From: an uncultured bacterium
GTDB lineage: Bacteria > Bacillota > Clostridia > Oscillospirales > Oscillospiraceae
Reading direction: 5' to 3'
Length of the DNA stretch: 64,000 nt
Assembly (NCBI GenBank): GCA_946548895.1
Contig: CAMNQF010000013.1
Location: forward strand, 1 to 64,000
Shown piece after piece: positions 1 through 7,856 of this stretch; positions within the stretch are counted from its first letter, which is position 1; every line of letters starts with the position of its first letter. The notes beneath the pieces were generated by a model, which made no database searches, was not told the DNA's origin, and saw nothing but the letters and a program-made list of their open reading frames with translations. A program made the translations under genes and the position numbers.

Positions 1-731
1 ATTTCCAGCAGGTTGTTGATGACGCCGATCTTGGAGCTCACCTTGGAGCCGCCCAGAATGGCCACCAGGGGACGCTTGGGATTGGCCAGGGCGCCGCCGA
101 TGAAGTCCAGCTCCTTCTGGATCAGGAAGCCGGACACGGCGGGCAGGTAATCGGCCACGCCGGCGGTGGAGGCGTGGGCGCGGTGGACCGCGCCGAAGGC
201 GTCGGACACGTACACGCCGTCGGACCCGGCCAGGGCCGCCATCTTCTTGGCCAGCTCGGGGTCGTTCTTGGTCTCGCCCTTCTCAAAGCGGGTGTTCTGG
301 AGCAGCATGATCTCGCCGCCCTTCAGGGCCGCGGCCTTGGCCTGGGCGTCGGGGCCCACCACGTCGTCGGCCAGGATGACGCTCTTGCCCAGCAGCTCGC
401 TCAGGCGGGCGGCCACAGGCTCCATGCGCAACTCGGCCAGGGATTTTTTCCACTTTTCCTCGGTAATGGAGGCCTCATCCTTGCCCTTTTCCAGCTGCTT
501 TTTCTTGTAGGATTCGAAGGTGGCCACCGGCTTGCCCATATGGGAGCAGGCGATGACCGCCGCGCCCTGGTCCAGCAGGTACTGGATGGTGGGCAGAGCG
601 GCGCGGATGCGCTTGTCATCGGTGATGACGCCGCTTCCGTCCTTGGCCATGGGGACGTTGAAGTCGCAGCGAAGCAGAACTTTCTTGCCCTTCACGTCGA
701 TGTCCTTGACCGTCTTCTTGTTGTAGTTCAT
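1..731 (-). CDS. pgk: Phosphoglycerate kinase, C-terminus cut by window edge
   Basis: Glycolytic enzyme moving phosphate between 1,3-bisphosphoglycerate and ADP in the cytosol. About 243 N-terminal residues are visible, reading off the left edge. Seen: an N-terminal [20 protein letters not shown] block, SHMGKP (family SHLGRP), [11 protein letters not shown], a [13 protein letters not shown] stretch and [11 protein letters not shown], all in family order. The ATG at 729-731 follows AAGGAGTC at good spacing. It lies 48 nt downstream of trmL on the same strand with no clear promoter between, so read-through from trmL is possible. Only the truncation is odd. Identification is secure. Confidence 0.97.
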   Translation of the reverse strand, partial: MNYNKKTVKDIDVKGKKVLLRCDFNVPMAKDGSGVITDDKRIRAALPTIQYLLDQGAAVIACSHMGKPVATFESYKKKQLEKGKDEASITEEKWKKSLAELRMEPVAARLSELLGKSVILADDVVGPDAQAKAAALKGGEIMLLQNTRFEKGETKNDPELAKKMAALAGSDGVYVSDAFGAVHRAHASTAGVADYLPAVSGFLIQKELDFIGGALANPKRPLVAILGGSKVSSKIGVINNLLE

Positions 732-779
732 GGTGATCTGACTCCTTTCATTAATTACAACTTGAAGTGATAGCTCTTT

Positions 780-1286
780 TCATTGATAATCAGGATTTGC
801 GGTGGTGGACGCCATTTCCCCGGCCCCGCTCAATCCGGGGAAGCCCTGCTGCTTGAGGGCCTCATAGGCCAGAATGGCCACCGAGTTGGACAGGTTCAGG
901 CTTCGGGCGTCGGCGCGCATGGGGATGCGCAGGCAGCGGTCCGGGTAGGCCATTCGGAAGCGCTCCGGCAGGCCGGCGGTTTCCTTGCCGAAAAACAGCC
1001 AGCAGCCGTCCCGGAACTGTGCCTGGGAGTAGTCCCGGGGGGCCTTGGTGGTGGCCAGCCACAGATCGGTGGGGCGGTTGCGCCGAAAGAGGTCGTCAAG
1101 GCTGGGATAAACGGTGAGGTCCACCATAGGCCAATAGTCCAGACCCGCCCGTTTCACTGCTTTCTCGCTGATGTCAAAGCCAAGGGGTTCCACCAGGTGG
1201 AGACGGCAGCGGGTGGCGGCGCAAGTGCGGGCGATGTTTCCGCAGTTCTGCGGAATTTCTGGTTCAACTAAAACGATATTGACCAT
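780..1286 (-). CDS. trmL: tRNA (cytidine(34)-2'-O)-methyltransferase TrmL
   Basis: SPOUT-class methyltransferase expected to 2'-O-methylate the wobble base of certain tRNA-Leu species with S-adenosylmethionine. The 168-residue product has the family landmarks in order: MVNIVLVEPEIPQNCGNIAR at the start, FFGKETAGLPE in the middle and RIPM...RSLNLSNSVAI in the C-terminal knot that binds SAM. The ATG at 1286 is preferred over an upstream in-frame ATG at 1310 because GGAG sits 5 nt before it and the protein then begins as family members do. A consensus-like promoter lies just upstream. It is followed by pgk on the same strand. Confidence 0.93.
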   Translation of the reverse strand: MVNIVLVEPEIPQNCGNIARTCAATRCRLHLVEPLGFDISEKAVKRAGLDYWPMVDLTVYPSLDDLFRRNRPTDLWLATTKAPRDYSQAQFRDGCWLFFGKETAGLPERFRMAYPDRCLRIPMRADARSLNLSNSVAILAYEALKQQGFPGLSGAGEMASTTANPDYQ

Positions 1287-1318
1287 ACTATCTCCGAAAC
1301 CTTTCCTCAATCATGCAC

Positions 1319-1347
1319 ATTATAGACGCTTGACAAAAAAATAGCAA
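1319..1347 (-). promoter_or_regulatory. SigA-type promoter for trmL (and possibly pgk)
   Basis: On the minus strand TTGCTA (1347-1342), 17 nt spacer, TATAAT (1324-1319). The -10 box is perfect and the spacing ideal, about 33 nt upstream of the trmL ATG. Confidence 0.7.
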
Positions 1348-1552
1348 GAGAAAATGTGGCGAAGCTGTCAAGATTTTACCCTTTTTTGCCGTCACTTTGC
1401 CGAAGGGACTGTTTTTTCCCGGCTATTGCCGGCATTTTCCAAGGTCAGATACCCACAAACGTCAAAAAAACACCATATGGGCGCAACCATCTCCCCGGTC
1501 GGGGGGTATTACCATCGGACGGATCTGGACCCGCGTTCGGAAGGGGAAAGGG

Positions 1553-1581
1553 TTGCCAACATCTTCCGTGTGTGCTAGAAT
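1553..1581 (+). promoter_or_regulatory. SigA-type promoter for the DUF4358/O-acetylation genes
   Basis: TTGCCA (1553-1558), 17 nt spacer, TAGAAT (1576-1581). Transcription would start near 1588, leaving an untranslated leader of about 278 nt before the first lipoprotein gene. Confidence 0.55.
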
Positions 1582-1587
1582 GTCCCG

Positions 1588-1865
1588 TAATCCAAGAAGC
1601 TTTGGGATGGACGGGAGCGTACGCACATCATCCGGCCGCCGCCAGGGACGCTCTGAGCTGTGTGATATCCTGCCGGACCGGGCAGACTACATGGCGGAGG
1701 ATGGGCGTGCGGTCCCGGCCCTGACCAAGAGGGGACAGATTCCGTCTGAGCCTGCTGGCGGCTGCCTGCCGCTGGTGTTCCGTGGAAAACGGATGCCGTT
1801 GTGGACGAGTTCAGCGTCTTGTTTCAGCAACAACATTGATGAATGATGAAAAAGGAGAAATTATC
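1588..1865 (+). other. Long untranslated leader / intergenic region
   Basis: The 1287-1865 interval holds no convincing gene. Overlapping frames exist between 1354 and 1846, but none has a good ribosome site and they contradict each other. The part downstream of the promoter at 1553-1581 would be a long leader. No known riboswitch class was recognised. A short inverted repeat (TCCCGT at 1583-1588 with ACGGGA at 1611-1616) straddles the predicted start site, so only part of it would be transcribed. Confidence 0.4.
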
Positions 1866-2393
1866 ATGAAAAAGAAGTTCATTGCTCTTTGTGCGGCCGC
1901 TGTGGCGTGCCTGTCCCTGCTGTCTGCTTGCGGGACCAAAAACGATGAGGGAGGAAATCCCTCCGCCGCCCCGGACAAGAGCGCCGATTTGACCGCCTTT
2001 GCGCAGTCTGTACAGGAAAACCATGAGTTCGCCGCCCTGGAGAAAGCCGATCCCGCCGACGAAGAGGTGGGCGCTATTATGCTGGAGAACAACTACCCCG
2101 GCCTGAAAGACATGGATCTGGAGCAGGCTGAGGTCTATCTGCCCATGATTTCCTTCAGCGGCGGCGAGCTGGCCCTGGTTCAGGCCAAGAGCGCCGAGGA
2201 TGCCGCCAAGGTGAAGGAGATTTTCCAGGCCCGCATCGATTCCAAGAGCACCGAGGGCGTGGGCAACTATCCCGAAGAGGTGGAGATGTGGCTGCGGAGC
2301 GCCAAGCTGGCGGAAAACGGCAATTACGTGATGCTGGTCTGCCACGACGACGCGGACGCCATTATCACCGAATTCAACGCCCTGTTCGCGTGA
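1866..2393 (+). CDS. DUF4358-type lipoprotein
   Basis: A 175-residue predicted lipoprotein: basic MKKK start, hydrophobic stretch and lipobox LLSAC with Cys near residue 21, so it should be lipid-anchored outside the membrane. A short Ser/Pro/Asp linker leads to a compact domain ending in EMW...NGNYVML and EFNALF. This resembles DUF4358, a Clostridia family of unknown function. The ATG is set by AAAGGAG 9 nt upstream. The next gene is a paralogue sharing the IFQAR, YP..VEMW and FNALF blocks, so this is a tandem duplication. The two precede MBOAT and DHHW genes, suggesting an envelope role. The family call is from memory of motifs. Confidence 0.82.
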   Translation: MKKKFIALCAAAVACLSLLSACGTKNDEGGNPSAAPDKSADLTAFAQSVQENHEFAALEKADPADEEVGAIMLENNYPGLKDMDLEQAEVYLPMISFSGGELALVQAKSAEDAAKVKEIFQARIDSKSTEGVGNYPEEVEMWLRSAKLAENGNYVMLVCHDDADAIITEFNALFA

Positions 2394-2406
2394 AAAGCCC
2401 GGAGCG

Positions 2407-2436
2407 CCCCTCTGCGGCGTCCGCGCCGCGGAGGGG
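2407..2436 (+). terminator. GC-rich hairpin between the two lipoprotein genes
   Basis: 13-nt arms (2407-2419 and 2424-2436) pair around a TCCG loop with a single G-T mismatch. No U-tract follows, so it is more likely an attenuating or mRNA-stabilising hairpin than a full terminator. Confidence 0.45.
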
Positions 2437-2480
2437 ATGCGCCGTGAACACATATTGAAGCAAAAGGAGTTTAGTGACAT

Positions 2481-3272
2481 ATGAAACGCATGACCGCCCT
2501 GATCCTGTGCGCCGCCCTGGCGCTGTCCCTGCTGTCCGCCTGCGGCAGCCCCGGCGCACAGACCACCCTGATTCCCTCCGAGCCTGTGGAATCCGCGGAG
2601 CCCACCGCCACCCCCACGCCGGAACCCAGTGTGGAGCCCTCCGCAGAGCCGTCCGCCGAGCCCTCTGCGGAACCCAGCGCCACGCCCACCCCGGCTCCGA
2701 CGGCCGCGCCCACCCCGGCCCCCACACCCACCCCAGCCCCCACACCCACCCCAGCCCCTACGCCCACCCCGGCTCCTACGCCCAAGCCTACGCCTAAACC
2801 CACGCCGGCCCCCACGCCCACGCCGGAGCCTACCCCCACGCCGGAACCCACGCCCGCCCCCGCGGAAGGGGTGGATCTGGCGGACTTTTACGCGGATGTG
2901 ACCAGCCAGTATCAATTTGGCTTTCTGGAGCAGGCCGGCGCCGAGCTGCTGGACGGCTTCTATCCGGGCCTGAGCGCCATTGACACCAGGCAGTGCCTGG
3001 TCTACGTGGTCCAGATGTCCATGAACAACGGCGAATTCGGCCTGGTGGAAGTGGCAGACGGCGGGGATGTGGAGTCGGTAAAGGCCATCTTCCAGGCCCG
3101 CGTTGACTATATGGCGGGCGATGACGATAACATCGGCGGCGCCTGGTATCCCGGTCCCATTGAGATGTGGAAAAACAATTCCCGCATCGTTTCCAACGGA
3201 AACTTTGTCATGATGGTGGTCCACGAGAACTGCGACGACATCGTCAATCTCTTTAACGCGCTGTTTGAGTGA
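2481..3272 (+). CDS. DUF4358-type lipoprotein with long Pro/Thr/Glu linker
   Basis: A 263-residue predicted lipoprotein with lipobox LLSAC (Cys near residue 21). Residues about 35-130 form a low-complexity linker of EPS, then TPAP/TPTP repeats, which would hold the folded domain away from the membrane or span the wall. The C-terminal half ([34 protein letters not shown]) is clearly homologous to the preceding gene. The start is fixed by AAAGGAG before ATG 2481. The extended linker, absent from its neighbour, is the main difference. Function unknown; the context is a surface-glycan acetylation locus. Confidence 0.82.
   Translation: MKRMTALILCAALALSLLSACGSPGAQTTLIPSEPVESAEPTATPTPEPSVEPSAEPSAEPSAEPSATPTPAPTAAPTPAPTPTPAPTPTPAPTPTPAPTPKPTPKPTPAPTPTPEPTPTPEPTPAPAEGVDLADFYADVTSQYQFGFLEQAGAELLDGFYPGLSAIDTRQCLVYVVQMSMNNGEFGLVEVADGGDVESVKAIFQARVDYMAGDDDNIGGAWYPGPIEMWKNNSRIVSNGNFVMMVVHENCDDIVNLFNALFE
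2680..2865 (+). repeat. Low-complexity CCC-ACC-CC-type repeat coding the Pro/Thr linker
   Basis: Near-continuous imperfect repeats of CCCACCCCGGCT/CC-type units encode alternating Thr-Pro-Ala-Pro. Such DNA is prone to slippage and copy-number change, and also to assembly errors. Confidence 0.8.
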
Positions 3273-3340
3273 TCCATAACCGGGAGGGGAGCGGGCAACC
3301 GCTCCCTTTCCGCGAAACCTGTCCGGCGAGGTGAAGGACC

Positions 3341-4774
3341 GTGATTTTCTCCAGCCCCTTCTTTTTGTTTCTCTATTTTCCAATTGTACTGTTGCTCTAT
3401 TATATTTCCCCGCTGAAATGGCGCAATCTGGTGCTGCTCGCGGTCAACCTGGTGTTTTACGGTTGGGGAGAGCCGGTGTATGTGGTCATCATGTTTGCTT
3501 CCATCGCCATCGACTATAGCCACGGCCGGATCGTCACCCGGTGCAAGGCAAAAGGCAATGACCGGGGAGCCCGGATGGCGGTGGCGTCCTCCGTGGTGTT
3601 CAACCTGGTCCTGCTGGGGTTCTTCAAGTACTGGAATTTCATTGCCGGGAGCCTGACCGCCGCCGGGCTGGACCTTATGCCCGTCATCAAAAGGCTGCCC
3701 CTGCCGGGGGGAGATTCCATTCCCTTCACCCTGCCCATCGGCATCTCCTTCTACACCTTCCAGACCATGAGCTACACCATCGACGTGTATCGGGGGGACG
3801 CCAGGTGCCAGAAGAATATCGTCACCTTCGGCACCTTTGTCACCCTGTTTCCCCAGCTCATCGCCGGACCTATTATCAAATACAAGGATCTGGACGGCCA
3901 GCTGGAGCGGCGGGACCATACGTTCCAGAAATTTGCCTCCGGCGTCCAGCGGTTCACCATCGGCGCGTGCAAAAAGGTGCTGCTGGCCAACGCCCTGGGG
4001 CCCCTGTGGGACGTGTATCTGGCCACGCCGTCCGCCCGGCTCACCACCCTGGGGGCGTGGCTGGGGATTGTGGCATTTTCCCTCCAGCTCTACTTTGACT
4101 TCTCCGGCTATTCGGATATGGCCATCGGCCTGGGCCGGATGCTGGGCTTTGAGTTCCTGGAAAATTTCGACTACCCCTATATTTCCAAGTCGGCCAGCGA
4201 GTTCTGGCGGCGGTGGCACATCTCCCTGGGCAGCTGGTTCCGGGAGTACCTGTACTTCCCCCTGGGCGGCAGCCGGGTGGGGAAGGGGAGGATGGTGTTC
4301 AACCTGCTGGTGGTGTGGGCCGCCACCGGCATCTGGCACGGGGCCAGCTGGAACTTTCTGTTCTGGGGCCTGTACTGGTTTGTGTGGATCACGCTGGAAA
4401 AACTGTGGCTGGGAAGAATTCTGGATAAGGCCCCGGCCTGGGCGTGCCATGTATACGGCGTGCTTGTGGCCGTGGTGGGCTGGGCCATTTTCGCCGTGGA
4501 GGATTTCTCCGCCATGGGGCCCTATCTGGCCGCCATGTTCGGCTTCGGGGCCGGGACGCTGGACACCGACTTCCTCTACTACCTGCGCAACTACCTGCCC
4601 ATTCTGATGATCGCCGTCACCGCCGCCACCCCCCTGGGCAAAAACCTGTGGCACAGGCTGCCGGACCGGGCCCGTCAGGTTGCCTTCCCGGTACTGATGA
4701 CGGCGGGGCTGGTGTTCACCACCGCCTATCTGGTGGACGGCACTTATAACCCGTTCCTGTACTTCAGGTTTTAG
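3341..4774 (+). CDS. MBOAT-family membrane O-acyltransferase (AlgI/DltB-like)
   Basis: A 477-residue polytopic membrane protein of the MBOAT superfamily, members of which pass acyl groups across the membrane to exported glycans. Seen: an N-terminal FSSPFFLFLYFP start typical of AlgI-like proteins, a LPIGISFYTFQTMSYTID block, RRWHISLGSWFREYLYFPLGG-like signature near residues 287-307 (first His in the WHIS pair) and TGIWHGASWNF with the presumed catalytic His at 333. GTG 3341 is chosen because GAGGTGAAGGA precedes it. The next gene encodes a DHHW/AlgX-like partner, the usual pairing for glycan O-acetylation. The acceptor glycan cannot be told from sequence. Confidence 0.93.
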   Translation: MIFSSPFFLFLYFPIVLLLYYISPLKWRNLVLLAVNLVFYGWGEPVYVVIMFASIAIDYSHGRIVTRCKAKGNDRGARMAVASSVVFNLVLLGFFKYWNFIAGSLTAAGLDLMPVIKRLPLPGGDSIPFTLPIGISFYTFQTMSYTIDVYRGDARCQKNIVTFGTFVTLFPQLIAGPIIKYKDLDGQLERRDHTFQKFASGVQRFTIGACKKVLLANALGPLWDVYLATPSARLTTLGAWLGIVAFSLQLYFDFSGYSDMAIGLGRMLGFEFLENFDYPYISKSASEFWRRWHISLGSWFREYLYFPLGGSRVGKGRMVFNLLVVWAATGIWHGASWNFLFWGLYWFVWITLEKLWLGRILDKAPAWACHVYGVLVAVVGWAIFAVEDFSAMGPYLAAMFGFGAGTLDTDFLYYLRNYLPILMIAVTAATPLGKNLWHRLPDRARQVAFPVLMTAGLVFTTAYLVDGTYNPFLYFRF

Positions 4775-4779
4775 TGGGC

Positions 4780-4805
4780 ATTCTTTTTCTTGAAAGAAAA
4801 AGAAT
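4780..4805. repeat. Perfect AT-rich palindrome
   Basis: ATTCTTTTTCTT (4780-4791) and AAGAAAAAGAAT (4794-4805) form a perfect 12-bp inverted repeat with a GA centre, just after the MBOAT stop. It has no U-tract beyond the stem itself. It may be a weak terminator or a copy of a short intergenic repeat. Confidence 0.6.
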
Positions 4806-4901
4806 CAAAAAGAACTTGAAGCCGTTACAGCCGTTGTTTATCATCCCGTGTTTTGCGTTCGGCAATGAAAACGATGTGCGCTCCGATAGGGGGATATATT
4901 T

Positions 4902-6032
4902 ATGAGTAAAAAATATTCCATTTTTATCACCGCGCTGTTCTGCCTGTTCACCTTCGGGTTTGGCGCGGCCCTGATTCTCTCCCCCAGCCGGGACTTCTCC
5001 GACCAGGAGAACCGCTACCTGTCCCAGTTTAAGGCCCCCACCCTGGACACCGTTCGCTCCGGGGAGTTTATGGAGGACTTTGAGGACTATGTCACCGACC
5101 AGTTCCCCCTCCGGGACCAGTGGATCCAGCTGAAGGCCCTGTCGGAGTGCGCCCTGGGCAAGCGGGAGAACAACAAAGTGTACTTTGGCACGGACGGCCA
5201 GACCCTGTTTGCCCATTTCAAGGCCCCCGGCGCGGAAGAGCTGGAGCAGAAGGTGGGCTTTGTGAACAAGCTGGGGGACAACCTGGACGTGCCGGTGTAT
5301 TTTTCCCTGGTGCCGGACAAGAGCCTGGTTTGGGCGGACCGGCTGCCGGACAACGCCCCCAATGTGGACGACGGCTCCACCATTGAGAACGCCCGGGAGC
5401 TGTGCGGGGACAATGTGGCGTATATCGACCTGCGGGATGCGCTGGGAAGGGAGGACGACGCTTTCTACCGCACCGACCACCACTGGACCACCATGGGGGC
5501 TTACCAGGGCTATCTGGCGCTGATGTGGGGCATGGGCGACGGAGGCGGGATATACGACTATCCTCTGACCCTGCGTTCCGACAGCTTTTATGGAACCACC
5601 TACTCCGCTTCCGGGGCAGGCTGGGTGGAGCCGGACAGTATTTATTCCATCATCCCCGAGGGGGGGACAAAAGGGGGCGTCACCGTCACCGGCTACCCCG
5701 AGGGCGAACCCATTGAGAGCTCCCTGTACCATTCGGACAAGCTGGATGTCAAGGACAAGTACGCTTTCTTCCTGGGGGGAAACCAGCCCCTGTGCGTCAT
5801 TGAAAACCCGGACGCGCAGGGCGGGAGGCTGCTGGTCATCCGGGACTCTTACTCGGACAGCCTGGCCCCCTTCCTGGCGGAGGAGTTCCAGGAGGTCCAC
5901 CTGTTCGACCTGCGTTATAACAACGTGTCTCTGAAGAAATATGTTGCGGATCATGGCATTGACCAGGTGCTTGTGCTCTATTCGGCGGCAAATTTCAGTA
6001 CCGATAAAAATCTGTTCAAGCTGGGAATGTAA
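4902..6032 (+). CDS. DHHW-family / AlgX-like exported protein (SGNH-type)
   Basis: A 376-residue protein with one N-terminal membrane segment (FITALFCLFTFGFGAALIL) and an extracytoplasmic domain. TDHHWT at residues 191-196 is the family-naming motif, and IRDSYSDSL near residue 315 matches the Ser-containing block of SGNH-like acetyltransferases/esterases. With the MBOAT protein just upstream it most likely transfers or edits acetyl groups on a surface polymer. The ATG follows GGGGG at good spacing. A strong terminator follows at once, so it ends this transcription unit. Family placement is firm; the substrate is unknown. Confidence 0.85.
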   Translation: MSKKYSIFITALFCLFTFGFGAALILSPSRDFSDQENRYLSQFKAPTLDTVRSGEFMEDFEDYVTDQFPLRDQWIQLKALSECALGKRENNKVYFGTDGQTLFAHFKAPGAEELEQKVGFVNKLGDNLDVPVYFSLVPDKSLVWADRLPDNAPNVDDGSTIENARELCGDNVAYIDLRDALGREDDAFYRTDHHWTTMGAYQGYLALMWGMGDGGGIYDYPLTLRSDSFYGTTYSASGAGWVEPDSIYSIIPEGGTKGGVTVTGYPEGEPIESSLYHSDKLDVKDKYAFFLGGNQPLCVIENPDAQGGRLLVIRDSYSDSLAPFLAEEFQEVHLFDLRYNNVSLKKYVADHGIDQVLVLYSAANFSTDKNLFKLGM

Positions 6033-6040
6033 CGCAAAAG

Positions 6041-6082
6041 CCGCGGGCCCGAAACCATTGGTTTCAGGCCCGCGGTTTTTTT
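6041..6082 (+). terminator. Rho-independent terminator after the DHHW gene
   Basis: A 16-nt arm (6041-6056) pairs almost perfectly with 6060-6075 around an ATT loop and is followed by seven T (6076-6082). Confidence 0.93.
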
Positions 6083-6173
6083 GCCGGACGCGCAGACGGC
6101 GCTCAAAAACAAGGACGGTGCGCCTTGGCGGGCATTCGTCCGGCTCGCCGGTTAAGACTCTGGCCGATAGTAA

Positions 6174-6202
6174 TTGCATTCTCCGGCGGGCTATGGTACA
6201 AT
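6174..6202 (+). promoter_or_regulatory. SigA-type promoter for the solute-binding protein/kinase unit
   Basis: TTGCAT (6174-6179), 17 nt spacer, TACAAT (6197-6202). It is the only good promoter between the terminator at 6041-6082 and the gene at 6389, giving a leader of about 180 nt. Confidence 0.6.
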
Positions 6203-6208
6203 ATGAGC

Positions 6209-6388
6209 CAACGCCGCACGGCGGATATATTGCGGATGGCGTTTTGCGCGCGGCGTATGCCAAGTTCAAAGACGGACATTTCGGTTCTGCGCTGTGTTCG
6301 CGGTATACAGGCAACACGGTGTATGACGGGGGATTTTACCCCAAAAGCACACGGATCGGCCCTTATAGTTGAAAGGAGCAAATGAGCG
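6209..6388 (+). other. Leader region, about 180 nt
   Basis: Untranslated stretch between the predicted start site and the ATG at 6389. Frames crossing it lack ribosome sites. No known riboswitch or T-box signature was recognised. Confidence 0.35.
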
Positions 6389-7852
6389 ATGAAAATCATG
6401 GACGGTCTGGCAAAGAGCCTTGCCCCGGCTTGCTTGGCGGCGGCCATGGCGTTCTCCCTGGCCGGGTGCGGGAGCAAGGGCCCCCTGGACCCCAAGGACC
6501 CGGTCTCTTTGACGGTGTGGCACTATTATAACGGGTCTCAGCAGGCGGCGTTTGACACGCTGGTGGAGGAGTTCAACGACACCGTGGGCAGAGAGCTGGG
6601 CATCTATGTCCAGGGCTATTCCCAGGGATCTGTCTCTGACCTGGAGACTGCGGTACGGGACGCCATCAATGGGAAGGTGGGCGCGGATCATATGCCGGAC
6701 ATCTTTTCCTCCTACGCGGACACTGCCTATGAGGTGGAGCAGGCGGGGGCGTTGGCAAACCTGTCCGACTACCTCAGCCAGGAGGACCTGGAGAGGTACG
6801 TGGACTCCTACATTGAAGAGGGCCGCATTGCCGCCGACGGCTCCCTGCGCATTTTTCCAACCGCCAAATCCACCGAGATCATGATGCTCAACAAGACGGA
6901 TTGGGAGCCCTTTGCCCAGGCCACGGGGGCCGCTCTGGACGACCTGGCCACCATTGAGGGCGTGGCGGCCACCGCCAAGGCGTATTATGAGTGGACGGAC
7001 GGACTCACTCCCGACATACCTGGGGACGGTCGGGCGTTCTATGGCCGGGACGCCATGGCCAACTACTTTATTATCGGGATGCAGCAGCTGGGCGTTGAGA
7101 TTTTCCAGGTGGAGAACGGCGCGGTGACGCTGAACACCCCCAAGGAGGAGCTGCGCCGCCTGTGGGAGAACTACTATATCCCTATGGTAAAGGGTTACTT
7201 CGGCGCGTATGGGTCCTTCCGTTCCGACGACGTAAAGACGGGGGACATTTTGGCCTACACCGGCTCCACCACCTCGGCCATGTACTTCCCGGACCAGGTT
7301 GAGCTGGAGGAGGGCAGCCACCCCATTGATTACCTGGTGCTGCCTGCGCCGGAGTTTGAGGGCGGACGGCACTGTGCCGTGCAGCAGGGGGCAGGCATGG
7401 TGGTGAGCAAGTCGGACCAGCGGCACGAGTACGCCTCAGTGGAGTTCCTGAAGTGGTTCACCCAGCCGGAGAACAACCTGCGGTTTGGCTGCGTGGCCGG
7501 ATACCTGCCGGTGATGAAAGAGGCGGCCAGCGCCCAGCGGCTGGATAGCGCCATTGCGGACCAGGGCCTGTCTGTGGCGCCAAAGACCTACGACTGCCTG
7601 ACTACCGTTTTCAGCGGGGCGGAGGATATGACCCTCTACACCAATAAGAGCTTCCAGAACGGATCGGCGGCGCGGAAGGTGCTGGAGTACAATCTTGCGG
7701 ACCAGGCGGCGGCGGACCGGACGGCGGTGGCGGCATCCGTTGCCCAGGGGATGAGCCTGGAGGAGGCGTCCGCGGATTATGTTTCCGAGGCGGCTTTTGA
7801 ACAGTGGTACGATGGATTCTGCGGCGCGCTGGACGCGGCGGTCAACAAGTAG
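6389..7852 (+). CDS. Extracellular solute-binding lipoprotein (family 1, sugar type)
   Basis: A 487-residue lipoprotein resembling carbohydrate ABC-transporter binding proteins: lipobox SLAGC (Cys near residue 27), then VSLTVWHYYNGSQQAAFDTL, the typical opening strand of family-1 binding proteins, PDIFSSYADTAYEVEQ, and a C-terminal EFLKWFTQPENN helix. ATG 6389 is set by AAAGGAG; an ATG at 6380 is out of frame. No permease or ATPase gene lies nearby. The next gene, 4 nt away, is a sensor kinase with a large outside domain, so this protein probably presents a ligand to the kinase rather than feeding a transporter here. The ligand is unknown. Confidence 0.9.
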   Translation: MKIMDGLAKSLAPACLAAAMAFSLAGCGSKGPLDPKDPVSLTVWHYYNGSQQAAFDTLVEEFNDTVGRELGIYVQGYSQGSVSDLETAVRDAINGKVGADHMPDIFSSYADTAYEVEQAGALANLSDYLSQEDLERYVDSYIEEGRIAADGSLRIFPTAKSTEIMMLNKTDWEPFAQATGAALDDLATIEGVAATAKAYYEWTDGLTPDIPGDGRAFYGRDAMANYFIIGMQQLGVEIFQVENGAVTLNTPKEELRRLWENYYIPMVKGYFGAYGSFRSDDVKTGDILAYTGSTTSAMYFPDQVELEEGSHPIDYLVLPAPEFEGGRHCAVQQGAGMVVSKSDQRHEYASVEFLKWFTQPENNLRFGCVAGYLPVMKEAASAQRLDSAIADQGLSVAPKTYDCLTTVFSGAEDMTLYTNKSFQNGSAARKVLEYNLADQAAADRTAVAASVAQGMSLEEASADYVSEAAFEQWYDGFCGALDAAVNK

Positions 7853-7856
7853 GCGT

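Noticed and set aside
1330-1358. Plus-strand promoter from TTGACA at 1330
   Set aside because: No acceptable -10 box at 16-18 nt; the good promoter here is on the minus strand for trmL.
1354-1846. Three overlapping plus-strand frames upstream of the first lipoprotein
   Set aside because: Mutually overlapping, no ribosome sites, no recognisable domain, and a promoter lies inside them.
1824-3383. Long minus-strand frame of 519 codons opposite the two lipoprotein genes
   Set aside because: Antisense to real genes; Gly/Arg-rich translation is the mirror of the Pro/Thr repeat, with no ribosome site or domain.
6125-6385. 86-codon frame in the leader of the solute-binding protein gene
   Set aside because: Starts upstream of the promoter, Arg-rich random-like product and no ribosome site.
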